60,794 nt of DNA, taken from the NCBI GenBank assembly GCA_020831765.1, contig JAFIFY010000091.1, forward strand, positions 1 to 60,794, read 5' to 3'. The position numbers and the translations under genes are program-made. The stretch's first letter is position 1. Every line of letters begins with the position of its first letter. Source of the stretch: Phycisphaeraceae bacterium. GTDB lineage: Bacteria > Planctomycetota > Phycisphaerae > Phycisphaerales > Phycisphaeraceae. The notes under the pieces are model-generated. The model searched no databases and was not told where the DNA came from. It saw only the letters and a list, made by a program, of their open reading frames with translations. Shown one piece after another: positions 46,596 to 56,076 of this stretch.

Positions 46596-47674
46596 CAGGA
46601 TTCCTGTTCGTCGGGGATCAGGGCGAGCTTGCCCAGGTGGGTTGCTTGTTCCATCCACGCCTGCGCCTGTCGCGCCTCGCGGAGCGAGAAGGTTCGATCC
46701 ATTCGAATCTTGAAACGACCGTCAGCCAGCCCATCCAGGATCGTCCGGCAGCCGGGCAGGTAAGCCTCCGGGCCGCTTGCGGTCAGCTCCGAAAGCGCCC
46801 AGCCGCGAATGGCGGCATGCTTGCGGATCAGCGGTGTCAGATCGACCGCCGCAGGCTTGCCCAGGAGACCGTAGATGTAGATGGTTCCGTGTTCGGCCAG
46901 GGAGACGATCTCGCTGTTGAGCAGTGACCCGGCGGCGACCGGATCAAAGAAGATGTCCACGCCCCGGCCGTCGGTGATCTTGCGAACCTCCCGGTGCCAT
47001 GGCTCATCCTCACCATCCCGCCGCGTCACCAGAAGATGATCGTAAGGGGCCTCGGGGCATTCGCTCAGCTTCTGGCGTTTCTCGGGCGAACGGGTCAGGC
47101 CGATCACGACGTTGGCCGGGTTGAGCGCCTTGAGCAACTGAGCACCGGCCATGGCCACCGGGCTGGATGCGGCGGGAAAGCAGGCGGTCACCGTGCCGCC
47201 GGCATCGAGCCCGTGCTTCCAGACCAGGCAACCCCATGCGGTCAGGTACGCCAGCCAGACGCAGCCAAGCTGCTCATCGGGAAGGTTCGCCGGGGCCGGC
47301 AGGCAGCTGTCTTCATCGCAGAAATAGTGCGTGCGGTAGGTGCCCTCCATCCCGGCAAGCTGGCCGCCGGGCTGGCGCGGCCCACCGAGGCGCGGCAGGG
47401 CAACATCGAGCAGAACCCGGTCGCCCACTTTCCAGCGCGTGACGCCATCACCGACTCGATCGACGATGCCGCCACCCTCGAGCCCGGGCGTGAACGGTGT
47501 CGGGCCGGATGAGAGCTTGTAGTGCCCTCGGCGCGCCATCAGGTCGGCGTGGTTCATGCCGATGCTGGTGAGCCGGACGCGAACCTGTCCGGGCGGAGGC
47601 TCGGCAGGTTCGACGCGATGGAATTCAAGCACTTCCACGCCCCCGAACGCTGGAATCACGACCTGCATACTCAT
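46595..47674 (-). CDS. Zinc-independent quinone oxidoreductase-like MDR protein
   Basis: The 359-residue protein belongs to the medium-chain dehydrogenase/reductase superfamily: GroES-like N-terminal half (GMNHADLMARRGHYKLSSGP, PFTPGLEGGGIVDRVGDGV, WKVGDRVLL) and Rossmann half (AWGCLVWKHGLDAGGTVT, KITDGRGVDIFFDPVAAG). The catalytic zinc ligands of alcohol dehydrogenases are absent, and the NADPH-binding AxxGxxG glycine motif is degenerate (FPAASSPVAMAG). This fits quinone oxidoreductase or enoyl reductase types. It is first in a chain of overlapping genes leading to degT, mlaF, mlaD and apgM. Confidence 0.85.
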   Translation of the reverse strand: MSMQVVIPAFGGVEVLEFHRVEPAEPPPGQVRVRLTSIGMNHADLMARRGHYKLSSGPTPFTPGLEGGGIVDRVGDGVTRWKVGDRVLLDVALPRLGGPRQPGGQLAGMEGTYRTHYFCDEDSCLPAPANLPDEQLGCVWLAYLTAWGCLVWKHGLDAGGTVTACFPAASSPVAMAGAQLLKALNPANVVIGLTRSPEKRQKLSECPEAPYDHLLVTRRDGEDEPWHREVRKITDGRGVDIFFDPVAAGSLLNSEIVSLAEHGTIYIYGLLGKPAAVDLTPLIRKHAAIRGWALSELTASGPEAYLPGCRTILDGLADGRFKIRMDRTFSLREARQAQAWMEQATHLGKLALIPDEQES

Positions 47675-47740
47675 GCACGAAGTGTAACCGATTCAGTGGC
47701 GTTCGCCGTCGGTGCCAGGCGAGCGGACCGGGCGGCACGA

Positions 47741-50218
47741 TCAGCGTTGGGGACGGTCGAGAATGCCGCGGAGCACATCACTGATGACATCTTCCGGGCG
47801 CGTGGGTTGAGGCTTGGCCGGTTCTTCGGGTTTGGCATCCGATTCCGGGGGTGATTCCGGGGGTGATTCCGGGGGCGCGTCCGGGGGCGGCCGGTCGGTC
47901 GGGCGTTGGCTCAGTCCAGCGCGCAAGCCGAGGTTCAGAAGCTCGCGGGCCAGGCCGCCGGTATCCAGTCGCGGCGAATCCAACGTTCCAGTCAGCGGAA
48001 TGCGGAAGCGATACCCTTCGGGCAGCACCCGTTGCACGCCCGGGGCAAAGGCCAGGGTCCGGTTGGTGATGCTCAGATGCAGGTTAAAGCGGTTCTGGAC
48101 CAGGTCCACCTGCCCACCAATGCCCATCGGCATGTCCTGAATGTTCAGCGTCAGGTCGTCGTACTGCACCCGGCCGTTGGTAATGCTCAGTTGGAACGGG
48201 GCAAGATTGGTTCGTATCTGCTCAACCCTGGCCGGCCTTGGCGTTTCCGTTCGGGGCGCGGCGGGCGCATCACGCCCCCGGCCGAGGATGTCGATCAATG
48301 GCCCCACCGCCCCGGCCGCGGCCGACGCGGGATCGCGCGGTCCCTCAGCGCTGGCCAGCGTCTGGCGCATCAGGTTGGTCATGCTGAGCAGGTCCAGAAG
48401 CAGGCCACGCGATTCCATATTGACCGCGCCGATGGTGATTGCCGCCTCTGCGTTGAGCAGCGCGGGATCGAACCCGGCGGTTGAAGTCGTCAATCCACGC
48501 GGACCAAGCTCGGCATGAACCAGCGTCGTTGCCGGGGCCAGGGTCAACAGCGGCAGATACGTCTCGGTGAACCGTGAGAGGTCCACCGTAATCGGCAGCG
48601 AGACGGTCGAACCTTCGGCGATGTGCAGTTCTTCGCCCAGGGTGCCGGTCGCGTTCAAGTTCGGCCCGGGCGAGGTGAAAGCAAGGCGAAACGGCCTTGG
48701 CGTCTCGGGCTGGTGCGGCATCTCAAGTTCCGCCTCAAGCTCGCCGGTGTGCCGGCCGCCGTAGCCCAGCAGATCGCCATCCATGCCCAGAACCTGATCG
48801 ACGATGGCGACGCTCAGGCGATCGATGCCCGCATTCAATCGATCACTTTCAGCCCCGGGCGTCCATTTCAGATCGACCCGCACAGGGGATGCGGCCAGTT
48901 CGGGAAGGGTTTCGGTCCTGATGCGCCCGAGGCTGGTTTCCAGGGCCACGGAAATCCCCGGCTCGACTGAGCTTCGCGTGGCCTTCAGATCGATCGGATT
49001 CAGGGAAAGCCCATCCAATCGCGGTGAGCCGCGCAGCACCAACGGCTTTTGTCCTGAATGCGGGTCGGATCGAACGCCAAGCTCCAACGCCAGGTCGGAG
49101 ACATCAAACCGGCCATCGACAATCGGGATTCGGATCGGCCCGCTGGAGAGCGCAAAGCGATGGCTGTCCGTGATCGTCAGCGGTCGATACGCCTCGGGCA
49201 GATGCGGTTCGATCCAGGGCAAGGCCAACGCAAGCAACTGTGGAGTCAGCGTCAGGCCGTTGATTTCGAACGGATCGGCACGTAGCGCATCCTCGGTCAA
49301 GCCCAAGGCAAGGGTAAACGGCCGATCCGCGGGGCCATCCATCTTGAGCAGGACGGTGGCATCGGGCAACTTGCCCCTCGTGTTGCGGGCAAGCACTTCG
49401 ATTTCGACCATGCCTTCGGTCGGGGCGGGGGTTTGCGCGCCGGACGCCCCGGAGACCGGAACCAGGCCGGCCGCGCGCGTTGGGCTTGATCGCCTGTTGG
49501 TCAACGCCTGTCGTGAATCCGGGCCATCGACCCACGCATACCTGGCCTCAAGCGATGTCGAGGCTTGGTCCCGGTCCGCCGAAAGACCGGCCACAAAATC
49601 GCTGATCGACAGCACCGACCCATCGGGCAGATGCACGTCGAAACCACCATTAACGCTCAAGACGATTCCCTTACGGGGTATCTCCGGCCAGGTAAACGGT
49701 TCGGCTGGTCGATCCGGATCCGGCGGGCCGGCAATGGCGGTGACCAGCGAGAGGTTGCCGGATTCATCAAGGTGAATGGCCGAATCGCCATCGATCATGA
49801 CATCGATCCGTTCGGGCAACGATCGTCGGAGCACCAGCCCCATCAGCGAGAAATCCGGAAGCTCAACGTGGTCCAAGGTGAACACATGCCCCTGTCCATC
49901 GTCGATATGGACGCCCCAGGCCTGCTGGCCCGAGCCCCAGCGCAGCCTCAGCCGGTCGATCTTGATGCTGCCATGGATGCGATCGCTGGCGAAGCTGGCG
50001 ACCATGGCGCGGCCGGGGGCGGTCGAAAGCAGAAACGGGGCAAAAAACACCAGAAGCGCAAGGATGACGGCCAGTTCAATGGGGACGTAATACCAACGAT
50101 GCCAGGACTTCCGACGCCGATGCGGGCGCGAAGGCTTGGCTTCGCTCGAAGGTTCACCTTGCGCGGCGGATTCGGTTGCAGGCTGATCGGCTTGGGCATC
50201 GGGTGTGCTCATGTTCAT
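47741..50218 (-). CDS. AsmA-like exported protein
   Basis: The 825-residue protein has a basic start (PSRPHRRRKSWHRW), one membrane helix (about residues 44-65) and a long beta-rich periplasmic part. The region after the helix (GSIKIDRLRLRWGSGQQAWGV) and the last domain (ITNGRVQYDDLTLNIQDMPM, then VDLVQNRFNLHLSI and IPLTGTLDSPRLD) match the AsmA/DUF3971/TamB-like superfamily, whose members form lipid-conducting beta-grooves between membranes. The C-terminus is Pro/Glu/Asp-rich with a short repeat. GTG 50224 and ATG 50218 are both possible. It lies 66 bases upstream of the oxidoreductase gene on the same strand. Confidence 0.78.
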   Translation of the reverse strand: MNMSTPDAQADQPATESAAQGEPSSEAKPSRPHRRRKSWHRWYYVPIELAVILALLVFFAPFLLSTAPGRAMVASFASDRIHGSIKIDRLRLRWGSGQQAWGVHIDDGQGHVFTLDHVELPDFSLMGLVLRRSLPERIDVMIDGDSAIHLDESGNLSLVTAIAGPPDPDRPAEPFTWPEIPRKGIVLSVNGGFDVHLPDGSVLSISDFVAGLSADRDQASTSLEARYAWVDGPDSRQALTNRRSSPTRAAGLVPVSGASGAQTPAPTEGMVEIEVLARNTRGKLPDATVLLKMDGPADRPFTLALGLTEDALRADPFEINGLTLTPQLLALALPWIEPHLPEAYRPLTITDSHRFALSSGPIRIPIVDGRFDVSDLALELGVRSDPHSGQKPLVLRGSPRLDGLSLNPIDLKATRSSVEPGISVALETSLGRIRTETLPELAASPVRVDLKWTPGAESDRLNAGIDRLSVAIVDQVLGMDGDLLGYGGRHTGELEAELEMPHQPETPRPFRLAFTSPGPNLNATGTLGEELHIAEGSTVSLPITVDLSRFTETYLPLLTLAPATTLVHAELGPRGLTTSTAGFDPALLNAEAAITIGAVNMESRGLLLDLLSMTNLMRQTLASAEGPRDPASAAAGAVGPLIDILGRGRDAPAAPRTETPRPARVEQIRTNLAPFQLSITNGRVQYDDLTLNIQDMPMGIGGQVDLVQNRFNLHLSITNRTLAFAPGVQRVLPEGYRFRIPLTGTLDSPRLDTGGLARELLNLGLRAGLSQRPTDRPPPDAPPESPPESPPESDAKPEEPAKPQPTRPEDVISDVLRGILDRPQR
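47841..47888. repeat. 12-bp tandem repeat, four copies, in the AsmA-like gene
   Basis: Three close copies of GATTCCGGGGGT and one variant encode PPES/PPDA units near the C-terminus. Confidence 0.85.
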
Positions 50219-50518
50219 ATCCACCTTCTACGCCTGAACGGCCGGTCAGGGTCCGGATACCGGGCTTCTGGGCAGAACGCCGAGCCAGTGCATCGTCGGG
50301 CCGCGGTCCGAAAGCCAGACGGCCTGGACCTTAAGATTCTTAGCACTCATCCACCATTAAACCGTCCCTTTGACCGCCGCGTGCTTGTCAATTGGTCGAT
50401 ATCGTTCTAAGCAATGAGTATCGGGCACTTGAGCCTTGGTGCCGCAATCCAGGCGTGGCTTCCGTCGCTGGATAGGCGGGGGAATAACTTAGGCAACCAA
50501 CTGGTTTGATTATCAGCC
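50219..50518. other. Divergent intergenic region
   Basis: Three hundred bases with no gene. TTGTCA at about 50386 lacks a good -10 partner; no strong promoter, palindrome or RNA fold was identified. Confidence 0.4.
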
Positions 50519-51562
50519 ATGGTCGAAAATCCAACCCCACAACCCGGCCGCAAATCTCGATCTGATCAAGAATTAGATCAAAACATCGAGTCCGAACTCC
50601 AAGGCTGGGCATCCACCGGCTGGCTGATGGCGATCTCGGACAACGAGTTGGACGCTGAATCGGCCTTGAATCAGCCGGAGTTGGCCCATCTCGAGCCCGA
50701 AGGGCTGCGGGCCCGGGTGGCGGACCACCAGGCCGTGCGGAGCTGGGCGAAGAAGGCCCTGATCAGGACCTCGGGCCCTTCCGAATCGCTTCGAACCTCC
50801 ATCGCCCAGCTTCTGTCCGAATCCAGTCCGCACACCACGACCCGCGAACCCTCATCGACTCGCCCGGCCCTCGTCGCGGCTGCGTTAAACGAACCTCAAT
50901 CCGATCGCAACGACACGACCCGCTACACCCGGCCGACCTGGTGGTGGCGCTGGTCACCGGCGTTGGCCGCCGCGGTGCTGCTGATGCTGACCTTGAGCAT
51001 CGCCTTCAACGCATCGAGCAGCAGGGTTGTCGGCTCCGAGACCTGGGCCGCCATGGGTGTCGATCAGCCCCCGGAATGGCTCTCGGCCGGCGACTTCAAT
51101 CGGTTCAGTCGTCGCCATGTTCGAAGTTCGCGCGGCGTCGAAACGCTTGATCAAACCGAGCGCTTCAGCGAAAGCGACGCCATCTCGCTCGGTCAGGTCG
51201 CAAGTTTCCTGCAAGTCAGCCGTGTTCCGGATTCACTGGATTTTTCCCCGCAGGGGTTCGTGCTCAGTGAAGCGGGTTTCTGCCGCATCCCCGGTCGTGA
51301 TTCGGTACACCTGGTCTATCGACACGAAGCCGATGAGCGCCGAGCGGATTCGTTCAGCATCTGGGTCATCCGCGCCGATGGCCAGTGGCGTGAACGCGTG
51401 ATCGACCGCGATTTCGTCACCATTGATGGCCGCAACGTGCCGCACCCCATGAACGTCTGGCGCGAGGGTGACCTAGTCTTCTTCATGGTCGCCGATTGCA
51501 GCGATGCGATCCTGATGCCGATGCTGAAGCTTCGCCCACCGAAGCCCAGAGCCGATCGCTGA
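50519..51562 (+). CDS. Membrane-anchored protein, possible anti-sigma-like regulator
   Basis: The 347-residue protein has a hydrophilic, acidic N-terminal domain of about 140 residues (rich in Asp, Glu, Ser and Arg), one membrane helix (WSPALAAAVLLMLTLSIAFN, about 144-163) and an extracytoplasmic domain of about 180 residues, partly beta (FVLSEAGFCRIPGRDSVHLV, VYRHEADERRADSFSIWVIR). This topology is that of many transmembrane anti-sigma factors, but I see no HxxxCxxC zinc motif and no sigma factor gene beside it. No clear Shine-Dalgarno sequence lies before the ATG. The function is therefore unassigned. Confidence 0.65.
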   Translation: MVENPTPQPGRKSRSDQELDQNIESELQGWASTGWLMAISDNELDAESALNQPELAHLEPEGLRARVADHQAVRSWAKKALIRTSGPSESLRTSIAQLLSESSPHTTTREPSSTRPALVAAALNEPQSDRNDTTRYTRPTWWWRWSPALAAAVLLMLTLSIAFNASSSRVVGSETWAAMGVDQPPEWLSAGDFNRFSRRHVRSSRGVETLDQTERFSESDAISLGQVASFLQVSRVPDSLDFSPQGFVLSEAGFCRIPGRDSVHLVYRHEADERRADSFSIWVIRADGQWRERVIDRDFVTIDGRNVPHPMNVWREGDLVFFMVADCSDAILMPMLKLRPPKPRADR

Positions 51563-51642
51563 TCCAACGCCAGTCGATGACGCGCCCAACGCGGCAAGCC
51601 GAGTCCATCACCTCTTCCCGGCCGGGCTTATGATATCGCTTC

Positions 51643-52551
51643 ATGCCTGAACCCCAGGGCCATCCTGATGCCCGAAGGCTGCGGCGGGTGGCACTTGTCG
51701 CCCTTCTGGGCGCAAGCCTGATTACCGCAGGCAAGTTCGCGGCGTTCGTGGTGACCGACAGCGCGGCGGTACTGTCCGATGCCCTGGAATCACTGGTGAA
51801 TGTCGCCGCGGCGGGGTTCCTGGTCTTCACCGTGCGACTGGCCCACAAGCCCGCGGATCGCGACCATCCCTATGGGCACGGCAAGATCGAGTTCATCGGT
51901 GTCGGTATCGAGGGTGGACTGATCCTGGCCGCCGGACTGTTCATTGCCTACGAATCCATCCGACGGCTCATCACCGCCCAGCCACCGGTCAATCTGGATA
52001 TCGGCATCTGGATTCTCGTGGCGCTGAGCATCGTGAACTTCCTACTGGCTTCCTGGCTCATGCGCGTCGGTCGAACGTGCGATTCGCCGGCCATGATCGC
52101 CGATGGTCGTCACCTGATGACCGATGTGGTCACCACCGGCTGCGTCGTGACCGGACTGGTGATGGTGCGCTGGACCGGGCTTGCATGGCTGGACCCGGTC
52201 TTCGCCCTGCTCATGGTGGTTTACATTTTCTACACCAGCACGCGGCTGATCCTGCAGTCCGCTTCCGGGCTGATGGACCAGATCGACCCGAAGGACGATC
52301 GGCTGATCCGCGAGATTCTCGACGATGAAGTGAGCCAGGGACGCATCGACGGTTATCACAAGGTCCGTCACCGCCATCAGGGCAGCTTCCACTGGGTGGA
52401 CATGCACCTGCAGATGGACCCGGGCATGACCGTTCGTGATGGCCACCGCTTGGCCAGTCGGATCGAGTCCCGGCTGGAAGAGGCACTGGGACAGGCCAAC
52501 GCCACGTCGCACATCGAGCCGTCATCCACGGAAGGTTCCAAGCCATCTTGA
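51643..52551 (+). CDS. Cation diffusion facilitator family transporter
   Basis: The 302-residue protein has six membrane helices and a C-terminal cytoplasmic domain, as in YiiP/FieF. DHPYGHGKIEFIGVGIEG after helix 2 is the family hallmark. In helix 5 the metal ligands H157 and D161 (ADGRHLMTDVV) are present, but the helix 2 ligands that are two Asp in YiiP align with E49 and N53 (SDALESLVN), which occurs in other subfamilies and may change the ion. Such proteins export Zn, Fe, Co or Mn in exchange for protons. A TATGAT hexamer eight bases before the ATG hints at a very short leader. Confidence 0.9.
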   Translation: MPEPQGHPDARRLRRVALVALLGASLITAGKFAAFVVTDSAAVLSDALESLVNVAAAGFLVFTVRLAHKPADRDHPYGHGKIEFIGVGIEGGLILAAGLFIAYESIRRLITAQPPVNLDIGIWILVALSIVNFLLASWLMRVGRTCDSPAMIADGRHLMTDVVTTGCVVTGLVMVRWTGLAWLDPVFALLMVVYIFYTSTRLILQSASGLMDQIDPKDDRLIREILDDEVSQGRIDGYHKVRHRHQGSFHWVDMHLQMDPGMTVRDGHRLASRIESRLEEALGQANATSHIEPSSTEGSKPS

Positions 52552-52619
52552 GACCGCACGGTCGCTTTCGGTCGCCCATCGCGGCGCGTTTTTCCCTGAA
52601 CCGGAGCCGCCAAATCCGC

Positions 52620-53624
52620 ATGACCAATCCGAATTCGCCGGGTGCTATGATGCCGACGATGGATGGTAAAGACGCCAAACTCGGCCGTGAGGCGTTGATT
52701 GTCGGTTGCGGCTACCTCGGACGCCGTCTGGCGACCCGTCTGCTGGCCCTGGGCCAGCCGGTCTGGGGGACGACGCGCTCGCCTCGCCGCGCTGAAGCCC
52801 TGGCGGCGGTGGGCATCCGCCCGCTTTTCCTCTCGGTCACCGAACTGATCACCACCGCCAGTCTGCACGCGGCCAACAAAGTCGATGGGCTGGATGTCTA
52901 CTACATGGTTCCGCCGGGACGGCCGGGAGGCACCCCCACACCCCGCGATGTGGTGCTCGATGGCCTGGCCAATGTCCTGGCGACCTTGCACGGGGGAAGT
53001 GTTCGCCGCGCGGTCATGGTCTCATCCACCGGGGTCTATCCACAGACCGATGGCCGCCGTGTCGATGCCGATACACCGATCGATCTCGAACAGGTCACCG
53101 ATCCTCGCGTTCGATTGCTCCTCGAGGGCGAGCGCCTCTGGCAACGCGCGGCCCTGCCTGGTTCGATCGTTCGCCTCGCCGGGCTTTACGGCCCCAATCG
53201 TGTCATCGGGCTTCAGCAGGTTCGCGAAGGACACCCACTGGCCGGCGATCCGACAGCGCTTTTGAATCTCATCCGCGTCGAGGATGCGGTCGAGCTTTTG
53301 ATCGCCTGCATGGGCATGGGGGACCGGATCGAGGATGGAGACCAGGCTCAGCGCATCGAGCTTGGCGTGGATGATGCCCCGACGCCGAGGCAGGAGTATT
53401 ACCATTATCTGGCTGAGCTTGGCGGCTATCCGCCTCCGCACCTCATCGATGAGCGCGAAGCGACTGAGTTGGGCGTGGACCTCTCCCGCTTTCGTCGCAC
53501 GGGTTCAAAGTTCTGTGACAATGGGCCAACCTGTCGGCGCACCGGCTGGCGGCCGCGATATCCAACGTTCAGGGAGGGACTGGCCGACCTGGTGAACCCG
53601 CGCAAGCCGGTCACCGGTGCTTGA
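52620..53624 (+). CDS. NAD(P)-dependent epimerase/dehydratase-like SDR
   Basis: About 334 residues with an N-terminal Rossmann motif ALIVGCGYLGRRLATRLLA, then MVSSTGVYPQ (catalytic Ser) and IVRLAGLYGPNRV of extended SDR proteins, similar to YeeZ/SDR family oxidoreductases. The usual YxxxK is not evident, so it may be a binding or divergent enzyme. The start is unclear. TTG at 52548 overlaps the transporter stop as TTGA, like rodA, while ATG at 52620 or 52659 gives a normal N-terminus. It may be co-transcribed with the transporter gene. Confidence 0.78.
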   Translation: MTNPNSPGAMMPTMDGKDAKLGREALIVGCGYLGRRLATRLLALGQPVWGTTRSPRRAEALAAVGIRPLFLSVTELITTASLHAANKVDGLDVYYMVPPGRPGGTPTPRDVVLDGLANVLATLHGGSVRRAVMVSSTGVYPQTDGRRVDADTPIDLEQVTDPRVRLLLEGERLWQRAALPGSIVRLAGLYGPNRVIGLQQVREGHPLAGDPTALLNLIRVEDAVELLIACMGMGDRIEDGDQAQRIELGVDDAPTPRQEYYHYLAELGGYPPPHLIDEREATELGVDLSRFRRTGSKFCDNGPTCRRTGWRPRYPTFREGLADLVNPRKPVTGA

Positions 53625-53715
53625 TGGCATCGGATCCTGCCCCGGCCGCGCGGCGTGATCGACGCCGGCGGGCTGTGCCGAACACCCGAGCGACAAGAGC
53701 GACAAGGAAGTTTGC

Positions 53716-55923
53716 ATGCCCCTGGAAACGGTTGACCTGGACAGCCTGACCGAGCCGCAGCGTTTGGCGGCGACTCACCTGGATGGCCCGATGCTGGTGC
53801 TGGCCGGGCCGGGCTCGGGCAAGACCCGGGTGATCACCAGTCGCGTGGCTTACCTGGTGCGTGAAGCCGGCATCGCGCCGTGGCAGGTGTGCGCGATCAC
53901 CTTCACCAACAAGGCCGCCGCCGAGATGCGCCGCCGCGTCGAGTGCTTTCTCACCGAGAGACAAGCCCGCGCCGCCAATCTCTCGACCTTCCATGCCCTC
54001 TGCGCCAAGCTGTTGCGGCAACACGGACAACGGGTCGGTCTAACGCCCAACTTCTCCATCTACGCCATGGACGAGCAACAAGCCCTGGCCAAGCAGGCCA
54101 TCGAGCAGGTCAAACTTCCGGCGACCTCGTTTCAGCCCTCAGCGCTTCTGGGCCGGATCAGCAGCGCGAAGAATGAACTGGTCGATTGCCACGCCTTCGC
54201 AGCGCAGGCCTCGGGGTTCGTCGAGAAGAACGCGGCCAAGGTCTATGTGGCCTATGAGAAATTGCTCCGGGCCAACCAGGCGGTGGATTTCGATGATCTG
54301 CTGGTGTTCGCCGTGCGATTGCTCAGCGAACATCAGGACATCCGCGGCCAGGTGCAGGATCGATGGGCCTACCTCCTGATCGATGAATACCAGGACACCA
54401 ACATCGCCCAGTTCCGATTGGCCGAGCTGATCGCCGGGCCGCGCGGCAATCTTGTGGTCGTCGGTGATCCGGATCAATCCATCTATCGCTGGCGCGGCGC
54501 TGATATCCGCAATATCCTCGATTTCGAATCCCATTTTCCCAATGCCCGGGTGGTGCGGCTTGAACAGAACTTCCGATCGACCCAGCACATTCTGACCGCC
54601 GCCGACCGGCTGATCGGCCACAACACCGGACGCAAACCCAAGAAGCTTTTCAGCGATCTGGGCGACGGCCAGCAGGTCAGAATCGTGCGCTATCTGGATG
54701 GCTCGGCCGAAGCCCAGCAGGTGGCGCGCTGGCTGATGGACCTGCATGTCACCCATGGCGTGCCGTATGCGCAGATGGCGGTTTTCTACCGCGTCAACGC
54801 GCTGAGCCGTGAACTGGAGACGGCGTTCCGCAACGCGGCCATCCCCTACCAGATCGCGCGCGGCACGGCGTTCTTCGAGCGCAAGGAAATCCGCGATGCC
54901 CTGGCCTACCTGCGAATGCTGGTGAACCCGGATGATTCGCTGGCCCTCGAGCGGATCGTCAACCTGCCGCCGCGCGGCATCGGCGCCCAATCCCTCAAGG
55001 CCGTCGAAGCCTGGCGCATCCAGCACGGTCTTTCGCTGTTCCAGGCCATGAAGCAGGCCGAACACATTACCGGCCTCAAAGCCCGCGCGATCGCATCGCT
55101 CAAGGCATTTACCGATCAGGTGGACCGCTGGCGACATGACCTGGACGCCCCACCGGATGATTCGCTCATCGGCGGGCAATCGGAATACCGCCTGCGGGCG
55201 TTCGTCGAGCGATTGATCCGCCAGTCCGGACTGGAAAAGTTCTACAAGGGCAAGGAACAGGAGCCGGACGAGGAACGCGCCTTGAACCTCGGCGAACTGG
55301 TGAGCTTCACGCAGCAGTTCGAGCAGGAGCTGCTGCGGACGATGGATGAGCCGCCGACACTGCGCGCCCGGCTGGAAGCCCTGATGGAACGCGTCGCCCT
55401 GGTCAGCGATGCCGATGGCCTGGAATCGGAAAGCGGCATGGTCAGCCTGATGACCATGCACACGGCCAAGGGGCTGGAGTTCGATGCCGTGGCCGTCATC
55501 GCCGCTGAGGATGGCCTGCTGCCCCATCAGCGGGCATCGCAGGAACTGGAAGAGCTCGAGGAAGAAAGGCGATTGCTCTTCGTGGCCATGACCAGGGCTC
55601 GAAAGTGGCTCCAGGTCAGCCACACCCAGCTACGCATGGTCTTCGGAAACATGCAGAGCGCCATCCCCAGCCGCTTCCTGAGGGAGATCAAGGGCGCCGG
55701 CGTCCGGGAGAAGCGCGACGACACGCCGGCCGAGTTCCAGGGCGGGCGAGGCGATGTGGAATCGGTCACCGGCTCGGCGTTCGCCCCCGGCGTGGAAGTG
55801 AACCACCCCATGTTCGGGCGCGGCCGAATCATCCAGGCATCCGGCGGCCGACTCACCGTCCGCTTCGAAACCTTCGGAATCAAAACCCTGATGCGCGACA
55901 TCGCCCCGCTCTCACGGGTGTAG
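53716..55923 (+). CDS. pcrA: UvrD/PcrA family superfamily 1A DNA helicase
   Basis: The 735-residue protein has all SF1A motifs: Q motif and Walker A GPGSGKTR (31-38), ITFTNKAAAEM, LIDEYQDTN (motif II, Walker B), VVGDPDQSIYRWRGA (motif III), QNFRST (IV), TMHTAKGLEFDAVAVI (V) and VAMTRARKWL (VI). The C-terminal 50 residues form a Tudor-like fold (VEVNHPMFGRGRIIQASGGR) as in PcrA and UvrD, which contacts RNA polymerase. It unwinds DNA 3' to 5' in nucleotide excision repair, mismatch repair and replication restart. AGGA lies eight bases before the ATG. Confidence 0.95.
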   Translation: MPLETVDLDSLTEPQRLAATHLDGPMLVLAGPGSGKTRVITSRVAYLVREAGIAPWQVCAITFTNKAAAEMRRRVECFLTERQARAANLSTFHALCAKLLRQHGQRVGLTPNFSIYAMDEQQALAKQAIEQVKLPATSFQPSALLGRISSAKNELVDCHAFAAQASGFVEKNAAKVYVAYEKLLRANQAVDFDDLLVFAVRLLSEHQDIRGQVQDRWAYLLIDEYQDTNIAQFRLAELIAGPRGNLVVVGDPDQSIYRWRGADIRNILDFESHFPNARVVRLEQNFRSTQHILTAADRLIGHNTGRKPKKLFSDLGDGQQVRIVRYLDGSAEAQQVARWLMDLHVTHGVPYAQMAVFYRVNALSRELETAFRNAAIPYQIARGTAFFERKEIRDALAYLRMLVNPDDSLALERIVNLPPRGIGAQSLKAVEAWRIQHGLSLFQAMKQAEHITGLKARAIASLKAFTDQVDRWRHDLDAPPDDSLIGGQSEYRLRAFVERLIRQSGLEKFYKGKEQEPDEERALNLGELVSFTQQFEQELLRTMDEPPTLRARLEALMERVALVSDADGLESESGMVSLMTMHTAKGLEFDAVAVIAAEDGLLPHQRASQELEELEEERRLLFVAMTRARKWLQVSHTQLRMVFGNMQSAIPSRFLREIKGAGVREKRDDTPAEFQGGRGDVESVTGSAFAPGVEVNHPMFGRGRIIQASGGRLTVRFETFGIKTLMRDIAPLSRV

Positions 55924-56019
55924 CTGCCCTGCCGTCATGCCTCAATCGGCCCAAGAAATCGAGCCTCCGGGCCGGACGGCCGACCCCCGGGCCATTCGCA
56001 ATGATGGGCGGCGAACGCG

Positions 56020-56076
56020 GTTTTGATTTCGGCAACGGGGCGGGTAGACCTTGGGCCTTGGCATCACCATCACCCG
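56020..56076 (+). repeat. Promoter module, copy A of a 57-bp direct repeat
   Basis: This stretch matches 57318-57374 at 48 of 57 positions. It holds TTGATT (56023-56028), 16 bases and TAGACC (56045-56050), so it may be a promoter pointing right, toward the 3' end of the convergent kinase-like gene. No gene follows it on the plus strand before rpsR. Confidence 0.75.

Noticed and set aside
50519-51562. Zinc-binding anti-sigma (ZAS) protein
   Set aside because: The HxxxCxxC motif is absent and no ECF sigma gene is adjacent, so only topology supports the idea.
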